DNA of 64,000 nt from JABMMZ01 sp964505065 (GCA_964505065.1 CAZDGF010000002.1:27528-91527), one strand, 5' to 3'; counted from the stretch's first letter, positions 48,711-56,776 are shown. Notes: a model not told the origin generated them from the sequence alone. Made by a program: numbers and translations.

Positions 48711-48976
48711 TATTCTATTACATTAAAGATATTCTGAAAACTCATAATAACATAAGAGCCAGTATTAGCACCTACAGTAATGCCCGATAGTATATAGCAT
48801 ACTTTTACTTGTAGGCTTTTGCCTGTGGGTTTGCCTTCTATTTCGTCCCACTCGTTAAGGGTAAGTGTATCGCCCAGTTGGTAGGCTCTATCGTTAAGGC
48901 GAAGCTCAAAGGTTTTGATACCTTTTCTTACTGCTGCATAGTATGCCAAGTGGCATTTTAATTCGTGGTTTCTCAT
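48710..48976 (-). CDS. DUF3850 (ASCH/PUA-like) protein
   Basis: An 88-residue protein starting HELKCHLAYYAAVRKGIKTFELRLNDRAY-like (HELKCHLAYYAAVRKGIKT), then YQLGDTLTLNEWDE and YILSGITVGANTGSYVIMSF, which is the DUF3850 pattern: a single PUA/ASCH-like RNA-binding domain frequent in phages. Binding to modified nucleotides or RNA is inferred. Confidence 0.75.
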   Translation of the reverse strand: MRNHELKCHLAYYAAVRKGIKTFELRLNDRAYQLGDTLTLNEWDEIEGKPTGKSLQVKVCYILSGITVGANTGSYVIMSFQNIFNVIE

Positions 48977-48981
48977 TATAT

Positions 48982-49524
48982 TTATTTGGTTTTTGGGTTG
49001 TAAATGGAATTGTTTTTAAGTTGCGAAAATTGATACACCAGTGCTCCTCTGCCTGTTAGCTCGGCAAGGGTATGGTCGTTTAGTTTTTTATGGCAGGGGC
49101 TATACTTTAGGCAGTAGGCATCTATGCGCTCAAAGTCCAGCTGTGGCTTATCGTTTTTGTTTAAAATATACTCGCCAGCTTCAGTAATTTTATACCAGCC
49201 CATGGTGTGGCAATAGCTTAATATTTTTTTGCGGGCTTTGTTCATTTTTTCGGCATCGGTTTCATTGCTCTGCGCTGGAGCTTGCACGCCTGCAAATGTT
49301 TTTGTTTTTAATGGGCTATTGGGGTTGCAGGGTATTTTAACGCCTTGCTGCACTTGCCCCAGTTGGCTTATGCAATAGTGCGCCTCATCTAGGCTCAACT
49401 CGCTTATAGATGTGGTGCGCCCTGCGCTGGCTTCGTAGGCATATTCATCTCGCCAAGCGGTTTCCTGTAGCTCGTTAAGAAGCTGAAAAATGCGTTTTCG
49501 TTGCGGTTCTGTAATTCTACTCAT
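48982..49524 (-). CDS. DUF1018/GemA-like regulatory protein (Mu gp16-like)
   Basis: A 180-residue protein with KARKKILSYCHTMGWYK (about residues 99-115) and LDFERIDAYCLKYSPCHKKL with an N(D/E)HTLAELTG ending, the DUF1018 layout of Mu gp16/GemA. GemA alters host gene expression and DNA supercoiling in the lytic phase. An N-terminal region with Glu-rich helices (ITEPQRKRIFQLLNELQE) extends beyond the family core. Confidence 0.65.
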   Translation of the reverse strand: MSRITEPQRKRIFQLLNELQETAWRDEYAYEASAGRTTSISELSLDEAHYCISQLGQVQQGVKIPCNPNSPLKTKTFAGVQAPAQSNETDAEKMNKARKKILSYCHTMGWYKITEAGEYILNKNDKPQLDFERIDAYCLKYSPCHKKLNDHTLAELTGRGALVYQFSQLKNNSIYNPKTK

Positions 49525-49709
49525 AGGAGTGGTTTTTGGGGGTTTGGTGTTGGTGGGTTAAGGGCTTCTAATTGCTTATCTACTAATCGCTCGTAGTGTT
49601 TGGCTTGCTGCATATCTGCGATGTTTCTGCCTCTGAAATAGTCTTTTTGCTTTTGGCGCATAAGCTGCACTAATTTGGCAAATTCGGTGTGTTCTTTACT
49701 TAAATTCAT
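49521..49709 (-). CDS. Hypothetical protein (62 aa)
   Basis: Small helical protein MNLSKEHTEFAKLVQLMRQK with charged helices and a Pro/Asn tail. It overlaps the neighbours by 4 and 14 bp. Nothing suggests a function. Confidence 0.5.
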   Translation of the reverse strand: MNLSKEHTEFAKLVQLMRQKQKDYFRGRNIADMQQAKHYERLVDKQLEALNPPTPNPQKPLL

Positions 49710-50124
49710 TTTCGTAGCGTTTTTGGTTTAAAAAGGTTTCGAGGTAGGCTTTTGCAGTGCCTGTTTTGGTTAAGTATTCGTTGTATTTTGGTAGGCAATT
49801 GAATACGGCTATTTTTTCAGCTTCAGATAATTTATTCCACTTCTTAGCAGTGGCTTCTTTGCCTCCTACTTTGTAGCCGTATGCCTCCCAAATGGCAGGA
49901 AAGGAAAGGTCGGTTTGGGCTTTGGTTATTTTGAGTGTAGGAAATTTTTTTGCAAACAATGGCAATTCAGCTTCTAAATAAGGGATTTCAACAAACATTC
50001 TGTGCTGTTTTTCGCCTTGCTCTATGCCTGTGGCATCGTAAAATATAACCTTGCCGTGTTGGCTGTAGCCTACTACTACAGCGTGCTTAAAAATCTTATT
50101 TTCTATTAAATATTTGGTTAGCAT
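49696..50124 (-). CDS. Hypothetical phage protein with replication-type C-terminal module (142 aa)
   Basis: A 142-residue protein. The C-terminal half, FPAIWEAYGYKVGGKEATAK then KYNEYLTKTGTAKAYLETFL, resembles the small WxxYP-like C-terminal module of phage replication proteins that ends with a tryptophan/aromatic helix. The N-terminal half is beta-rich. The early position agrees with DNA metabolism, but the match is weak. Confidence 0.5.
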   Translation of the reverse strand: MLTKYLIENKIFKHAVVVGYSQHGKVIFYDATGIEQGEKQHRMFVEIPYLEAELPLFAKKFPTLKITKAQTDLSFPAIWEAYGYKVGGKEATAKKWNKLSEAEKIAVFNCLPKYNEYLTKTGTAKAYLETFLNQKRYENEFK

Positions 50125-50312
50125 ATTTTTGCGGTTTTGGGTTGGTTGTCTTTTACAATTTCATAACTAATAATTTCGTTAAGAAATATTGCTGGATTGT
50201 AATTTTCAATAAATAGAACTGAAAAGCTATATGAAAATAGCATTTTATCAATTCGCCCAACTATTTCTTTATCCTTAAATTTAAAAGCTACTATATCGCC
50301 AACGTAAAACAT
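50118..50312 (-). CDS. Hypothetical protein (64 aa)
   Basis: Beta-rich small protein MFYVGDIVAFKFKDKEIVGR, which resembles an SH3-like/KOW barrel: VGDIVAFK, then GRIDKM. It overlaps the gene downstream by 7 bp. The function is unknown. Confidence 0.5.
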   Translation of the reverse strand: MFYVGDIVAFKFKDKEIVGRIDKMLFSYSFSVLFIENYNPAIFLNEIISYEIVKDNQPKTAKIC

Positions 50313-50314
50313 AT

Positions 50315-50524
50315 TTATTTGATTTTAAAAATGGCTTTGATTAACTCGGAAAGGTAGAAGCCTATTACAATAATTAGATAGGCAGGAGAGCCAAACAATA
50401 GGCAGAATAAAACAAGACAATACTTTGATGTGCTGCTATCGTAATGTTGCCTGCGTTCGTTCTCGTAGGCTATGCCTGCTAAAAAGGCATTGATGATTAA
50501 ATAGATGTAAATTAGGTGTATCAT
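50315..50524 (-). CDS. Small membrane protein (69 aa)
   Basis: Two hydrophobic segments (MIHLIYIYLIINAFLAGIAY and LVLFCLLFGSPAYLIIVIGF) are joined by a charged loop containing ERRQHYDSS. An early-operon membrane protein such as this could act in superinfection exclusion, but this is only position and topology. Confidence 0.5.
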   Translation of the reverse strand: MIHLIYIYLIINAFLAGIAYENERRQHYDSSTSKYCLVLFCLLFGSPAYLIIVIGFYLSELIKAIFKIK

Positions 50525-50542
50525 ATTTTTTGGAGTTGGGGT

Positions 50543-50821
50543 TTAATTGGTTATTGAGCGTTTGTTTTTAAATGTATAATTGGTGGCATCGCAGTTCATA
50601 ATTATTATGCCGTTTTCTTTTATTTCGTATCTGCATGTATCGGCTGTGGCTATGGTTGTGCCTTTGGTTAATGAAAACTCGTAAGCTGCGCTTATTTGGC
50701 GTTGGCTGCCGTTTATGCTTAGGGTGGTGGTGCATGGGGGGCTTACTTTAAAGGTAAGGGAGGGTTTGTTGCACGCAAAGGCGCAAAGGAGGATAAGGAT
50801 TTTAGATTTTAGATTTTTCAT
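50543..50821 (-). CDS. Secreted or lipoprotein-like small protein (92 aa)
   Basis: Starts MKNLKSKILILLCAFACNKP, a signal peptide with a lipobox-like FAC (Cys17). The mature part is beta-rich, with a second Cys pair (CTTT and TCRY) and a Cys near the end. It overlaps the upstream 53-aa gene by 4 bp. It may be an envelope protein of the lysogen; the function is unknown. Confidence 0.5.
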   Translation of the reverse strand: MKNLKSKILILLCAFACNKPSLTFKVSPPCTTTLSINGSQRQISAAYEFSLTKGTTIATADTCRYEIKENGIIIMNCDATNYTFKNKRSITN

Positions 50822-50979
50822 TTTTGGTTTTGTTTTTTGCGAGCGTTAAATCTATCTTCTACTTGTTGCCTGTAGCTTAAAAATTGGGGGCATTGTTCGG
50901 GTTTGATGTTACAATTTTCTGCATATATGAAACCACAAGAGCAAGTATTAGGGTTTATTAATGTAATTTTATCTTTCAT
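50818..50979 (-). CDS. Small Cys-rich protein (53 aa)
   Basis: An ATG at 50979-50977 starts MKDKITLINPNTCSCGFIYA and ends at TGA (50818-50820), overlapping the next start as ATGA. Four Cys (CSC, CNIKPEQC) suggest a small zinc-binding or zinc-ribbon-like unit, followed by a basic helical tail (RQQVEDRFNARKKQNQK). Its packing between operon genes supports translation. Confidence 0.55.
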   Translation of the reverse strand: MKDKITLINPNTCSCGFIYAENCNIKPEQCPQFLSYRQQVEDRFNARKKQNQK

Positions 50980-51048
50980 TTTTTTATTTGGTTTTTTGGA
51001 GCGTGGGGAGCAGAATTAACGCTCGCCACGCTTATATTTGCACCTGTT

Positions 51049-51171
51049 ATGTATGATAATAGAAAACCTTACAAAGACAGTAGATTGGTATTAGTAGAGG
51101 GCGTTTACAAGCTGTTTAAATGGCTTTTAAAACCCTTAAAAAATTTGATAACAAAGCATTTGCGACATTAA
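51049..51171 (+). CDS. Possible antisense micro-protein (40 aa)
   Basis: Against the operon direction, an ATG at 51049 opens 40 codons (MYDNRKPYKDSRLVLVEGVY...) ending at TAA 51171. It is basic and amphipathic, with a LFKWLLKPLKNLITKHLRH tail. A TATATTTG box (51033-51040) fits the -7 consensus 8 bp upstream. The end of the frame lies inside the hairpin 51142-51201. It may be a real small gene or coincidental. Confidence 0.3.
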   Translation: MYDNRKPYKDSRLVLVEGVYKLFKWLLKPLKNLITKHLRH

Positions 51172-51201
51172 AACGCTCGCAAATACAACTGTTATCAAAT
51201 T
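51142..51201. repeat. Two-part hairpin between early genes
   Basis: A perfect 12-bp outer stem (AATTTGATAACA, 51142-51153, with 51190-51201) and a perfect 8-bp inner stem (ATTTGCGA, 51158-51165, with 51177-51184) are separated by internal loops. The stop codon of the Gam gene lies in the right arm. There is no T tract, so it is not a simple terminator. Confidence 0.6.
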
Positions 51202-51736
51202 ACGCTCCTGCCACCACTTCTTTTTTAAGGTCCACAAAAAAGGTTTCGTCTTGGGCTACCTCGCAGCCTACACCACGCACACCAAATAGTAGAGCTGTTT
51301 CAGCATTCTCTCTATCTGCCAATAGGCGGTCTTTGGCTGGCTCTTCTATGGTGCGCACATATTGGGGTGCTTTCATTTTTAAAAGCTCCAAACAGGCTGC
51401 CCATGTAAAGCCTTTGCTTGGCTTTAATTTTGGTGTTCCCATACGGAAGCCAATAACGCCATGCACAAATTCCATTGAGCGTTTTTTCTCAAATTCGTCT
51501 TTGCGAGCTTCTGCATACAAGTGCAGTGCATTCATTTTCTCTTCGCAGGTGTCGTCAAGCTGCTTTAGCTCATCTGCATGTTGGCTTCTAATTTTGGTAA
51601 ACTGCTCGTCCATTTTGGCATTAATTTGCGCTCTGCGAGCGTGGGCAGTGGCATACTCGCTCATTAGCACTTGTGCCTCTTCTGTTGTTTGTGGCTGTAA
51701 TACAGCTTTTTTTACTCTTTTTGTTGTTGTTGTCAT
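51200..51736 (-). CDS. gam: Host-nuclease inhibitor Gam
   Basis: A 178-residue protein starting MTTTTKRVKKAVLQPQTTEE, with a long coiled coil (about residues 25-95: HARRAQINAKMDEQFTKIRS) and then FRMGTPKLKPSKGFTW and a C-terminal RENAETALLFGVRGVG...FFVDLKKE. This is the Mu Gam fold (Ku-like), which coats DNA ends and blocks RecBCD-type nucleases. Location in the early operon next to transposition genes agrees with Mu. Confidence 0.85.
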   Translation of the reverse strand: MTTTTKRVKKAVLQPQTTEEAQVLMSEYATAHARRAQINAKMDEQFTKIRSQHADELKQLDDTCEEKMNALHLYAEARKDEFEKKRSMEFVHGVIGFRMGTPKLKPSKGFTWAACLELLKMKAPQYVRTIEEPAKDRLLADRENAETALLFGVRGVGCEVAQDETFFVDLKKEVVAGA

Positions 51737-51764
51737 TGTATTAAATTGTTGTATTGTTTTTGGT

Positions 51765-52388
51765 TTATAAATCGAAGCTAAGGGCAGGGTTGCGCATGGC
51801 TTCGGCTACATGCTCTTGGGCATTGTTGAGTAGGGAAGATATGCGCCTGTTGTGGGCTGCTTGCTCCAGCTCTATGGCTTCTATATCTTTGCCTATTTGG
51901 TTGCCTACTTTTTGCAGCTCTTTAAACTCAAGGCTGTTTACATCTTTAATTTGTTGTAGCCTTTCGGTTACTTGCTCTGCCTTATGTTTAAGGTCGTTTA
52001 GTTGGTTTGAGTGGTTCATATATTCTTGTATTATTTGGTTTAATTGGTTTTCTTTTTGTATGGTATTGAATAAGGCTTGGTTTATTTTTTGTAGCAGCTG
52101 CTCGTATCTTCTTTTGTAGGCTCTATCAAAATTTATTAAATTTTCTGCCGTTCTTAAATGATAAGTTATTGTGCTATGGTCTCGCTTTAAAATACCGCCA
52201 ATAAATCCAAGTGGAAAACTGGGGTCGTGCTGTTTCAAAAAGTAAGCCGATAGCTGTCTTGCCTCTACTAATTTGCGCATTCTGCAATTTTTTAAAATAT
52301 CTGCTTCAGATACTTCATAAAACTTGGCTACGGCTGGCACTATTGCAGTGTAGCTGTCGTTGTTAGGCTTAAATCTTGGCGAACTCAT
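51765..52388 (-). CDS. DnaA domain IV-like DNA-binding protein with coiled coil
   Basis: Residues about 15-85 of this 207-residue protein (VEARQLSAYFLKQHDPSFPL, GFIGGILKRDHSTITYHLRT) match the DnaA domain IV DNA-binding signature (HTH with a GxRDHSTxxxxx motif). There is no AAA+ domain I-III. A long coiled coil (about 90-190) replaces it. It might recognise DnaA boxes to interfere with or recruit host replication; this is inference. It overlaps the gene upstream by 4 bp. Confidence 0.75.
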   Translation of the reverse strand: MSSPRFKPNNDSYTAIVPAVAKFYEVSEADILKNCRMRKLVEARQLSAYFLKQHDPSFPLGFIGGILKRDHSTITYHLRTAENLINFDRAYKRRYEQLLQKINQALFNTIQKENQLNQIIQEYMNHSNQLNDLKHKAEQVTERLQQIKDVNSLEFKELQKVGNQIGKDIEAIELEQAAHNRRISSLLNNAQEHVAEAMRNPALSFDL

Positions 52389-52750
52389 GCTGCATTGGTA
52401 AGCTCCTTTGTAGCCATGTGTAGCATAATGTGCTTAAACTCTTGCCAAATGCGCTCCTCTACCTGCACTTTGCTCATATAGCTGCGGTGGTCGGTTAGGT
52501 ATATATCCATTAGCATATCTACAGAGCAGCAGCCAAACAATACTTTGTGGGCTGCATAGTAGGTATTGTCTATTATTGCCCATTGGTGCTGCCACCAGCT
52601 CCAAAAGGTTTTGGTTTCGGCTATATCTTGCAGCCAGTTGGCTGGCACATTGGCATGCAGGTATTCTATGCCTGTGTCGAATACAAGGGTTGAGTATTGC
52701 TCGTGGGTAATGCCTAATGCCTCGCAAATTTTTTCTTTAGTCGTTTTCAT
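52385..52750 (-). CDS. Hypothetical protein (121 aa)
   Basis: A Trp/Tyr-rich helical protein, MKTTKEKICEALGITHEQYS, with FWSWWQHQWAIIDNTYYAAH and a C-terminal helix. It overlaps its neighbours by 4-14 bp in the early operon. I recognise no family. Confidence 0.5.
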   Translation of the reverse strand: MKTTKEKICEALGITHEQYSTLVFDTGIEYLHANVPANWLQDIAETKTFWSWWQHQWAIIDNTYYAAHKVLFGCCSVDMLMDIYLTDHRSYMSKVQVEERIWQEFKHIMLHMATKELTNAA

Positions 52751-52922
52751 ATTTAGTAATGGTTAAGCAAACTGAAAAAGTAAAGCACAGAAAGCCAATG
52801 AAGAATATATATTCATCTTCAGTATTGTGATACATTTCTGTTTTGTCTTTAATAAATCCAATGGCAAAGCCAAAGGCAGGTAATACTTTAAAGACGTGTT
52901 CTATTTTTGTTTTTTTTGTCAT
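52737..52922 (-). CDS. Small membrane protein (61 aa)
   Basis: Two hydrophobic stretches (VLPAFGFAIGFI and YIFFIGFLCFTFSVCLTI) flank a polar loop with KDKTEMYHNTED. It overlaps the gene downstream by 14 bp. The function is unknown. Confidence 0.45.
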   Translation of the reverse strand: MTKKTKIEHVFKVLPAFGFAIGFIKDKTEMYHNTEDEYIFFIGFLCFTFSVCLTITKYEND

Positions 52923-52936
52923 TTTATTTGGTTGGT

Positions 52937-53605
52937 TTATTTGGTTGGTTTATTTGTTGAGCCTGTCGAAACAGGTTTAAATATTTCGGGGGCATCTGTA
53001 CCCCAATACTCGGCTGCGCCCTCTTCCCAAATGGTTATCGGCTCGCTGCCTCCGTATCGGCTTACAACAAAGGCTCTGTAGCCCTCTGTGCGTATTTTTA
53101 CATTTACATCATAGCGCATACTTTTGGCTACTTTGCCACTTGGCAATCGCCCATCGCTATGGCTTATTAGTATAAATAGTTTGTTGCGGAAAGCATCTTT
53201 CAACTCTTTATACAGCTTGTAGGTGAGCTCGGCATATTGCACGCTATCTATTACTATTATTTGGGGGCTTTTGTGGGCTGCCAAGCGTTCTTTTAGCTCG
53301 GCTATTGGCTCTTTATCTAATAGCACAATGCGGTGTGCCACGTCTTCCATTTTTACACGTTTTAAAGCCTTTTTAATGGTTTCGGAGTTGCCCTCTTCCA
53401 AGCTATTGTAAGCCACACGCCCAAACTTGGTAAGATACTTACACAGCTGCGCTACAAAGGTGGTTTTACCGCTTCCGCTATCGCCCCATATAAGCCATGC
53501 ACCGCTCATCTCGGGGCTGCCCATGGCTGCTTCCCATTTGCCCTCAAAGGGCATAAGCACACGTTTTGTATTGTATATATTGGCTATTGTCAAGGCTCTG
53601 CGCAT
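52937..53605 (-). CDS. RecA/RadA-like AAA ATPase
   Basis: A 222-residue protein: Walker A WGDSGSGKTTFVAQL (about residues 40-54), Walker B QIIVIDSVQYA (about 113-123) and a sensor-like LFILISHSD. The C-terminus has SRYGGSEPITIWEEGAAEY. It looks like the phage single-domain RecA/P-loop ATPases, and follows the MuB-like gene by 10 bp. In Bacteroidota Mu-like phages it may assist in transposition or recombination. Confidence 0.72.
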   Translation of the reverse strand: MRRALTIANIYNTKRVLMPFEGKWEAAMGSPEMSGAWLIWGDSGSGKTTFVAQLCKYLTKFGRVAYNSLEEGNSETIKKALKRVKMEDVAHRIVLLDKEPIAELKERLAAHKSPQIIVIDSVQYAELTYKLYKELKDAFRNKLFILISHSDGRLPSGKVAKSMRYDVNVKIRTEGYRAFVVSRYGGSEPITIWEEGAAEYWGTDAPEIFKPVSTGSTNKPTK

Positions 53606-53615
53606 TTAGGGAGGT

Positions 53616-54488
53616 TTAAGCTATTTTAGAAAGTTCGGTGTAAATTCTGCGAAGCGAGCTTTCGCTTTTGTGTATAATGGCTTTAATATTGGCATCTTGG
53701 GGCGCATTGGCTTTTATAATTAATGCAGCTTGCATATAGGCAAATTCTTCTGCCTCCTTTGCGCTTTGGGGTGTGGCACGTTGGTAGCGTTTGCCAAATC
53801 TGCTAAATAGCTCGGTATAGCCTACCTTATTGTTGGCTATGGCTCTGCGTATCTTTTCTTTTAGCCCATCTGCTCCCATCATATACCAACCGCAGTTGCC
53901 TTCAGTTGCGTTCCAAAGTGCTTTTAGTTCAAGGAAAGCATCATAAAGCAAATCGCCAGCCTCGTCTAATATTATCAATGGGGCTTGTTCAAGGCTATTG
54001 ATGTACCAGCACAGGTCGGCATACACATCTGCATATTTGCCTGTATGGTTTACACCAAAGTCTTTAGCTATTTGGCGCACAAGTTTTTGCTTGCTTTTTA
54101 CTTGGCTGCAATCAATTAAAACAGCATTAGCATTGTGTTTTACATATTGCTTGGCGGTGTAGGTTTTGCCAATATCTGCGCTATCGCATAGTAGGCTGCT
54201 TATGCTGTTTTTTTGGCAATGTTTTAGCTGCGCTGTTATTTTTTTAAATACTTCTGTTTCGGCTGTTTTCCACTCCACTTGGTTGCGTGGGTTTATGCCC
54301 AATTGGCGGGCAAGGCTTATCCATACATCGTTGCCCAATACTTTATCAGTATCGCCAGCCATAAGGCGAGAGTAAACGGCTGGGTTAATGCCTAATCTTA
54401 CAGCGTGCTTGCTTGCACTGCCCGAAAAGGTGGTTTGCTCGGCTTTTATGCCAAGTATTACACGTTGTTTTAAATCTTGGTTAATCAT
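53616..54488 (-). CDS. MuB-like transposition target ATPase
   Basis: A 290-residue protein with an N-terminal HTH (SASKHAVRLGINPAVYSRLM, residues 21-40) and an AAA+ domain: Walker A-like CDSADIGKTYTAKQYV (about 101-116), Walker B APLIILDEAGDL and an Arg finger-like RIYTELSK end. MuB binds DNA, activates MuA and gives target immunity. It lies right after the transposase gene, as in Mu. Confidence 0.82.
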   Translation of the reverse strand: MINQDLKQRVILGIKAEQTTFSGSASKHAVRLGINPAVYSRLMAGDTDKVLGNDVWISLARQLGINPRNQVEWKTAETEVFKKITAQLKHCQKNSISSLLCDSADIGKTYTAKQYVKHNANAVLIDCSQVKSKQKLVRQIAKDFGVNHTGKYADVYADLCWYINSLEQAPLIILDEAGDLLYDAFLELKALWNATEGNCGWYMMGADGLKEKIRRAIANNKVGYTELFSRFGKRYQRATPQSAKEAEEFAYMQAALIIKANAPQDANIKAIIHKSESSLRRIYTELSKIA

Positions 54489-54513
54489 TATTTATATTTG
54501 GTTTAAATGGTGT

Positions 54514-56493
54514 TTAAAGTTGGTCTATGTAGTGGCTCTCATCGTTGTTAAATCGGTTGTGTAGGTCGTCAAAGTTTGGGCTGTCGTCAATAGGATTGAT
54601 TTCTATTATCTTTACTTCTTGCGCTTCGGCAGCGTTCAATGCTTTGGTGTCTATAATTGTTACTTTTGTCAATTCAGCTCTGCCAGTTTTTATTTGGGTA
54701 TCAAACTCGCTTATGTACTTGCGCTGTTCTACAAAGGCTGCATTGTCAATAGCTGTGCGCTCGGCTTTGGCGGTGTTGTATAATTCTATTGGAGTGCATT
54801 TGCATAGAAAAGTGCCATTTTGGTATAAAAACACCTCGTTTATTTCGTTTTCCAACGTGGGCAGGTAGTAGGCTTGCACTTCATAGTTATTGGGCTGTAG
54901 CTTGGCTATTATTGCGCTGCTTGGCAGCTGATATTTGGTGTTTTTAACTGTGCAATATTGATTGCGCACTATGCTGGTGGGGGTGCAATAGCCAAAGGCT
55001 CTGTAGGCTATGGCTTTGTTTATGGCTGTGGCAGTTGGGTTTATGTTTTCCATAAGCACCTGCCAGCGGGTTTTATTTGGGTACTTTTTTTGCTTGGGGT
55101 GCAGCTGGTTATTGTATTGGAATATATCCATATCCTCGTCCGACATTAAGCGTTCTTTGGTAAAGGCTTTTTCTACAAACTCATCGTTTACCTTGTCGTT
55201 GTCTATCCTGTATGCCTCACTCAAAGCCCACCATCTGCCTATGCCTGTATGGTTCTTTTTTTCAATGGTGTATTTTTTGGCTTTGTTAAAATGTTCAGCG
55301 TGCTTCTCTTGGCTATTGCCCGCTTTACATATTCTTAAAAATGGAAACATAATGCCCAAGTCGTCAAAGAATTTATTTACCAAATGATGCTCTACTTCTA
55401 CCTCCATTGGGCAAGGTAGGTTGTTCATTTCTATGCAGCGAAACATGCTTTGCATACACTCAATAAATAGCTCCTCGTTTTTATCTCTGCTATATGCTCT
55501 GCCTATAACGCAACCGCTCGCCACATCGTAAGCATAGTATGCTTTTAGGCGTTTGCCGTCTGTCATCTTGCGTGGCAGGTCCCTGTCGTCCATTGTTATT
55601 TTGCTAAAGCTATAATTGGGCGCCTTGCGGTGGTGGTGTGGGCGTATGCTGCTATTAAAGCGGTGTGCGCCACTTCTATGGCTATCTACCACCGCTCTGT
55701 TGTGTGGCGCATTTAGGTAGTTCCATATTGTTTTACCTGTAAGCTCCAGCGGTTGCCCATTTTTAACAAAATTGGAGGGTAGGAAAACCTCGCCTGTTTC
55801 TTTATCTAATACTGTAATTGTGCCTTGTAAAAAAGCCATATAAAGCGTGTGTACATCGGCAGCAAAAGGCTTGTTTGGCATTATGTAAAGGTTCAGTATT
55901 AGCTTTTCAAGGCTAAAGGAAACCTTACGGCTGTTATCGTTGCAAAATTTACCACTAATCAAACCCTCGTAGCTTTCTGCTTTGTATTTCTCTACCTTGC
56001 GTTTAAGCGCAAGCTCGTTGGCTGGCAAGGTGTGTCCAAGTTCTTCACGCACGCTTTCTATTTTAGCCATTGCACCACTCCAGTAGCCTTTCATTGTGAC
56101 ACCTCTTGGGCTGCGTGCAGCTTTCATTCTATTATACTCACCAATAAGTGCATTTAGCACATCTGCATTTGCGCTGTATTCTTTTATTTTATCGGCTGGC
56201 AGGTTTCTGCCACCGTTCAGCAGATAATTGCTGTAATAGCTAACCGCTTGCTCGTCTCTTTGCACAATGCTACGAAAAGTATTCTTTGGAGCTTCCACTC
56301 TCGGGTCGCCAAGTTTGGCTATTATTACTTCTTTGTATTCATCTGCAATTGTGTCAAATATTATTGATACATTTCTGCCTCTGCAACCTCTAACAACTTT
56401 CATATCATCGTTGGTTCTAACCTGCCAACGATACTGGTCGTAAGTTAAACCTGCATTTTTCCACTCTTTAAGTGTTATAGCTAATCCTTGCAT
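54514..56493 (-). CDS. Mu-type DDE transposase (MuA-like)
   Basis: This 659-residue protein carries an N-terminal DNA-binding part, a central RNase H-like domain and a C-terminal MuB-interaction region. The first catalytic Asp is in ITMDDRDLP (Asp302 or 303). The second position appears as Glu in MEVEVEHHL (Glu366/368), and the third Glu is in NSQEKHAEH (Glu396 or 400). It would cut the phage ends and join them to target DNA. The N-terminal half (WQVRTNDDMKVVRGCRGRN) contains the end-binding domains. Confidence 0.85.
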   Translation of the reverse strand: MQGLAITLKEWKNAGLTYDQYRWQVRTNDDMKVVRGCRGRNVSIIFDTIADEYKEVIIAKLGDPRVEAPKNTFRSIVQRDEQAVSYYSNYLLNGGRNLPADKIKEYSANADVLNALIGEYNRMKAARSPRGVTMKGYWSGAMAKIESVREELGHTLPANELALKRKVEKYKAESYEGLISGKFCNDNSRKVSFSLEKLILNLYIMPNKPFAADVHTLYMAFLQGTITVLDKETGEVFLPSNFVKNGQPLELTGKTIWNYLNAPHNRAVVDSHRSGAHRFNSSIRPHHHRKAPNYSFSKITMDDRDLPRKMTDGKRLKAYYAYDVASGCVIGRAYSRDKNEELFIECMQSMFRCIEMNNLPCPMEVEVEHHLVNKFFDDLGIMFPFLRICKAGNSQEKHAEHFNKAKKYTIEKKNHTGIGRWWALSEAYRIDNDKVNDEFVEKAFTKERLMSDEDMDIFQYNNQLHPKQKKYPNKTRWQVLMENINPTATAINKAIAYRAFGYCTPTSIVRNQYCTVKNTKYQLPSSAIIAKLQPNNYEVQAYYLPTLENEINEVFLYQNGTFLCKCTPIELYNTAKAERTAIDNAAFVEQRKYISEFDTQIKTGRAELTKVTIIDTKALNAAEAQEVKIIEINPIDDSPNFDDLHNRFNNDESHYIDQL

Positions 56494-56498
56494 AAATC

Positions 56499-56717
56499 TT
56501 ACTTGTTAAATTGTTTGTATAAATCTTGGTTATTCTTTTGAGTTAAAGCCATTAACTCCAATGCACGTTTACGAATATTTAAAGCGTTTTCAGAAAAGCT
56601 GTAAAACTTTAGCGCATTTAGCACCGCAACACCTGTTACATTAAATTCTATTTGTAAAGTTGAAGTTATCTCATTTGTTACCCAAATACGCTTTTGTTTT
56701 TTTTCTTTTGTTGCCAT
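56499..56717 (-). CDS. Small DNA-binding-like early protein (72 aa)
   Basis: The first gene of the early operon, 5 bp upstream of the transposase gene. Basic N-terminus (MATKEKKQKRIWVTNEITST), then two amphipathic helices, NALKFYSFSENALNIRKRAL and MALTQKNNQDLY. Mu has Ner at this spot, but no HTH is obvious. It may regulate early transcription; unproven. Confidence 0.5.
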   Translation of the reverse strand: MATKEKKQKRIWVTNEITSTLQIEFNVTGVAVLNALKFYSFSENALNIRKRALELMALTQKNNQDLYKQFNK

Positions 56718-56765
56718 TGTTTAATTGCTTTAATTTGTTGCTTTAAATAGTGCAGCAAATAAATA

Positions 56766-56776
56766 CAGAAATTCTG
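56766..56776. promoter_or_regulatory. Candidate repressor operator
   Basis: CAGAAATTCTG is a perfect palindrome between the divergent repressor (56803) and early operon (56717) starts. A half-site ACAGAAA overlaps the repressor start codon (56796-56802), suggesting autorepression. The whole 85-bp gap must hold both promoters. Confidence 0.5.

Noticed and set aside
52434..52727. 97-codon minus-strand frame inside the 121-aa gene
   Set aside because: It is a shadow in another frame of 52385-52750, with unlikely Arg/His/Cys-rich composition.
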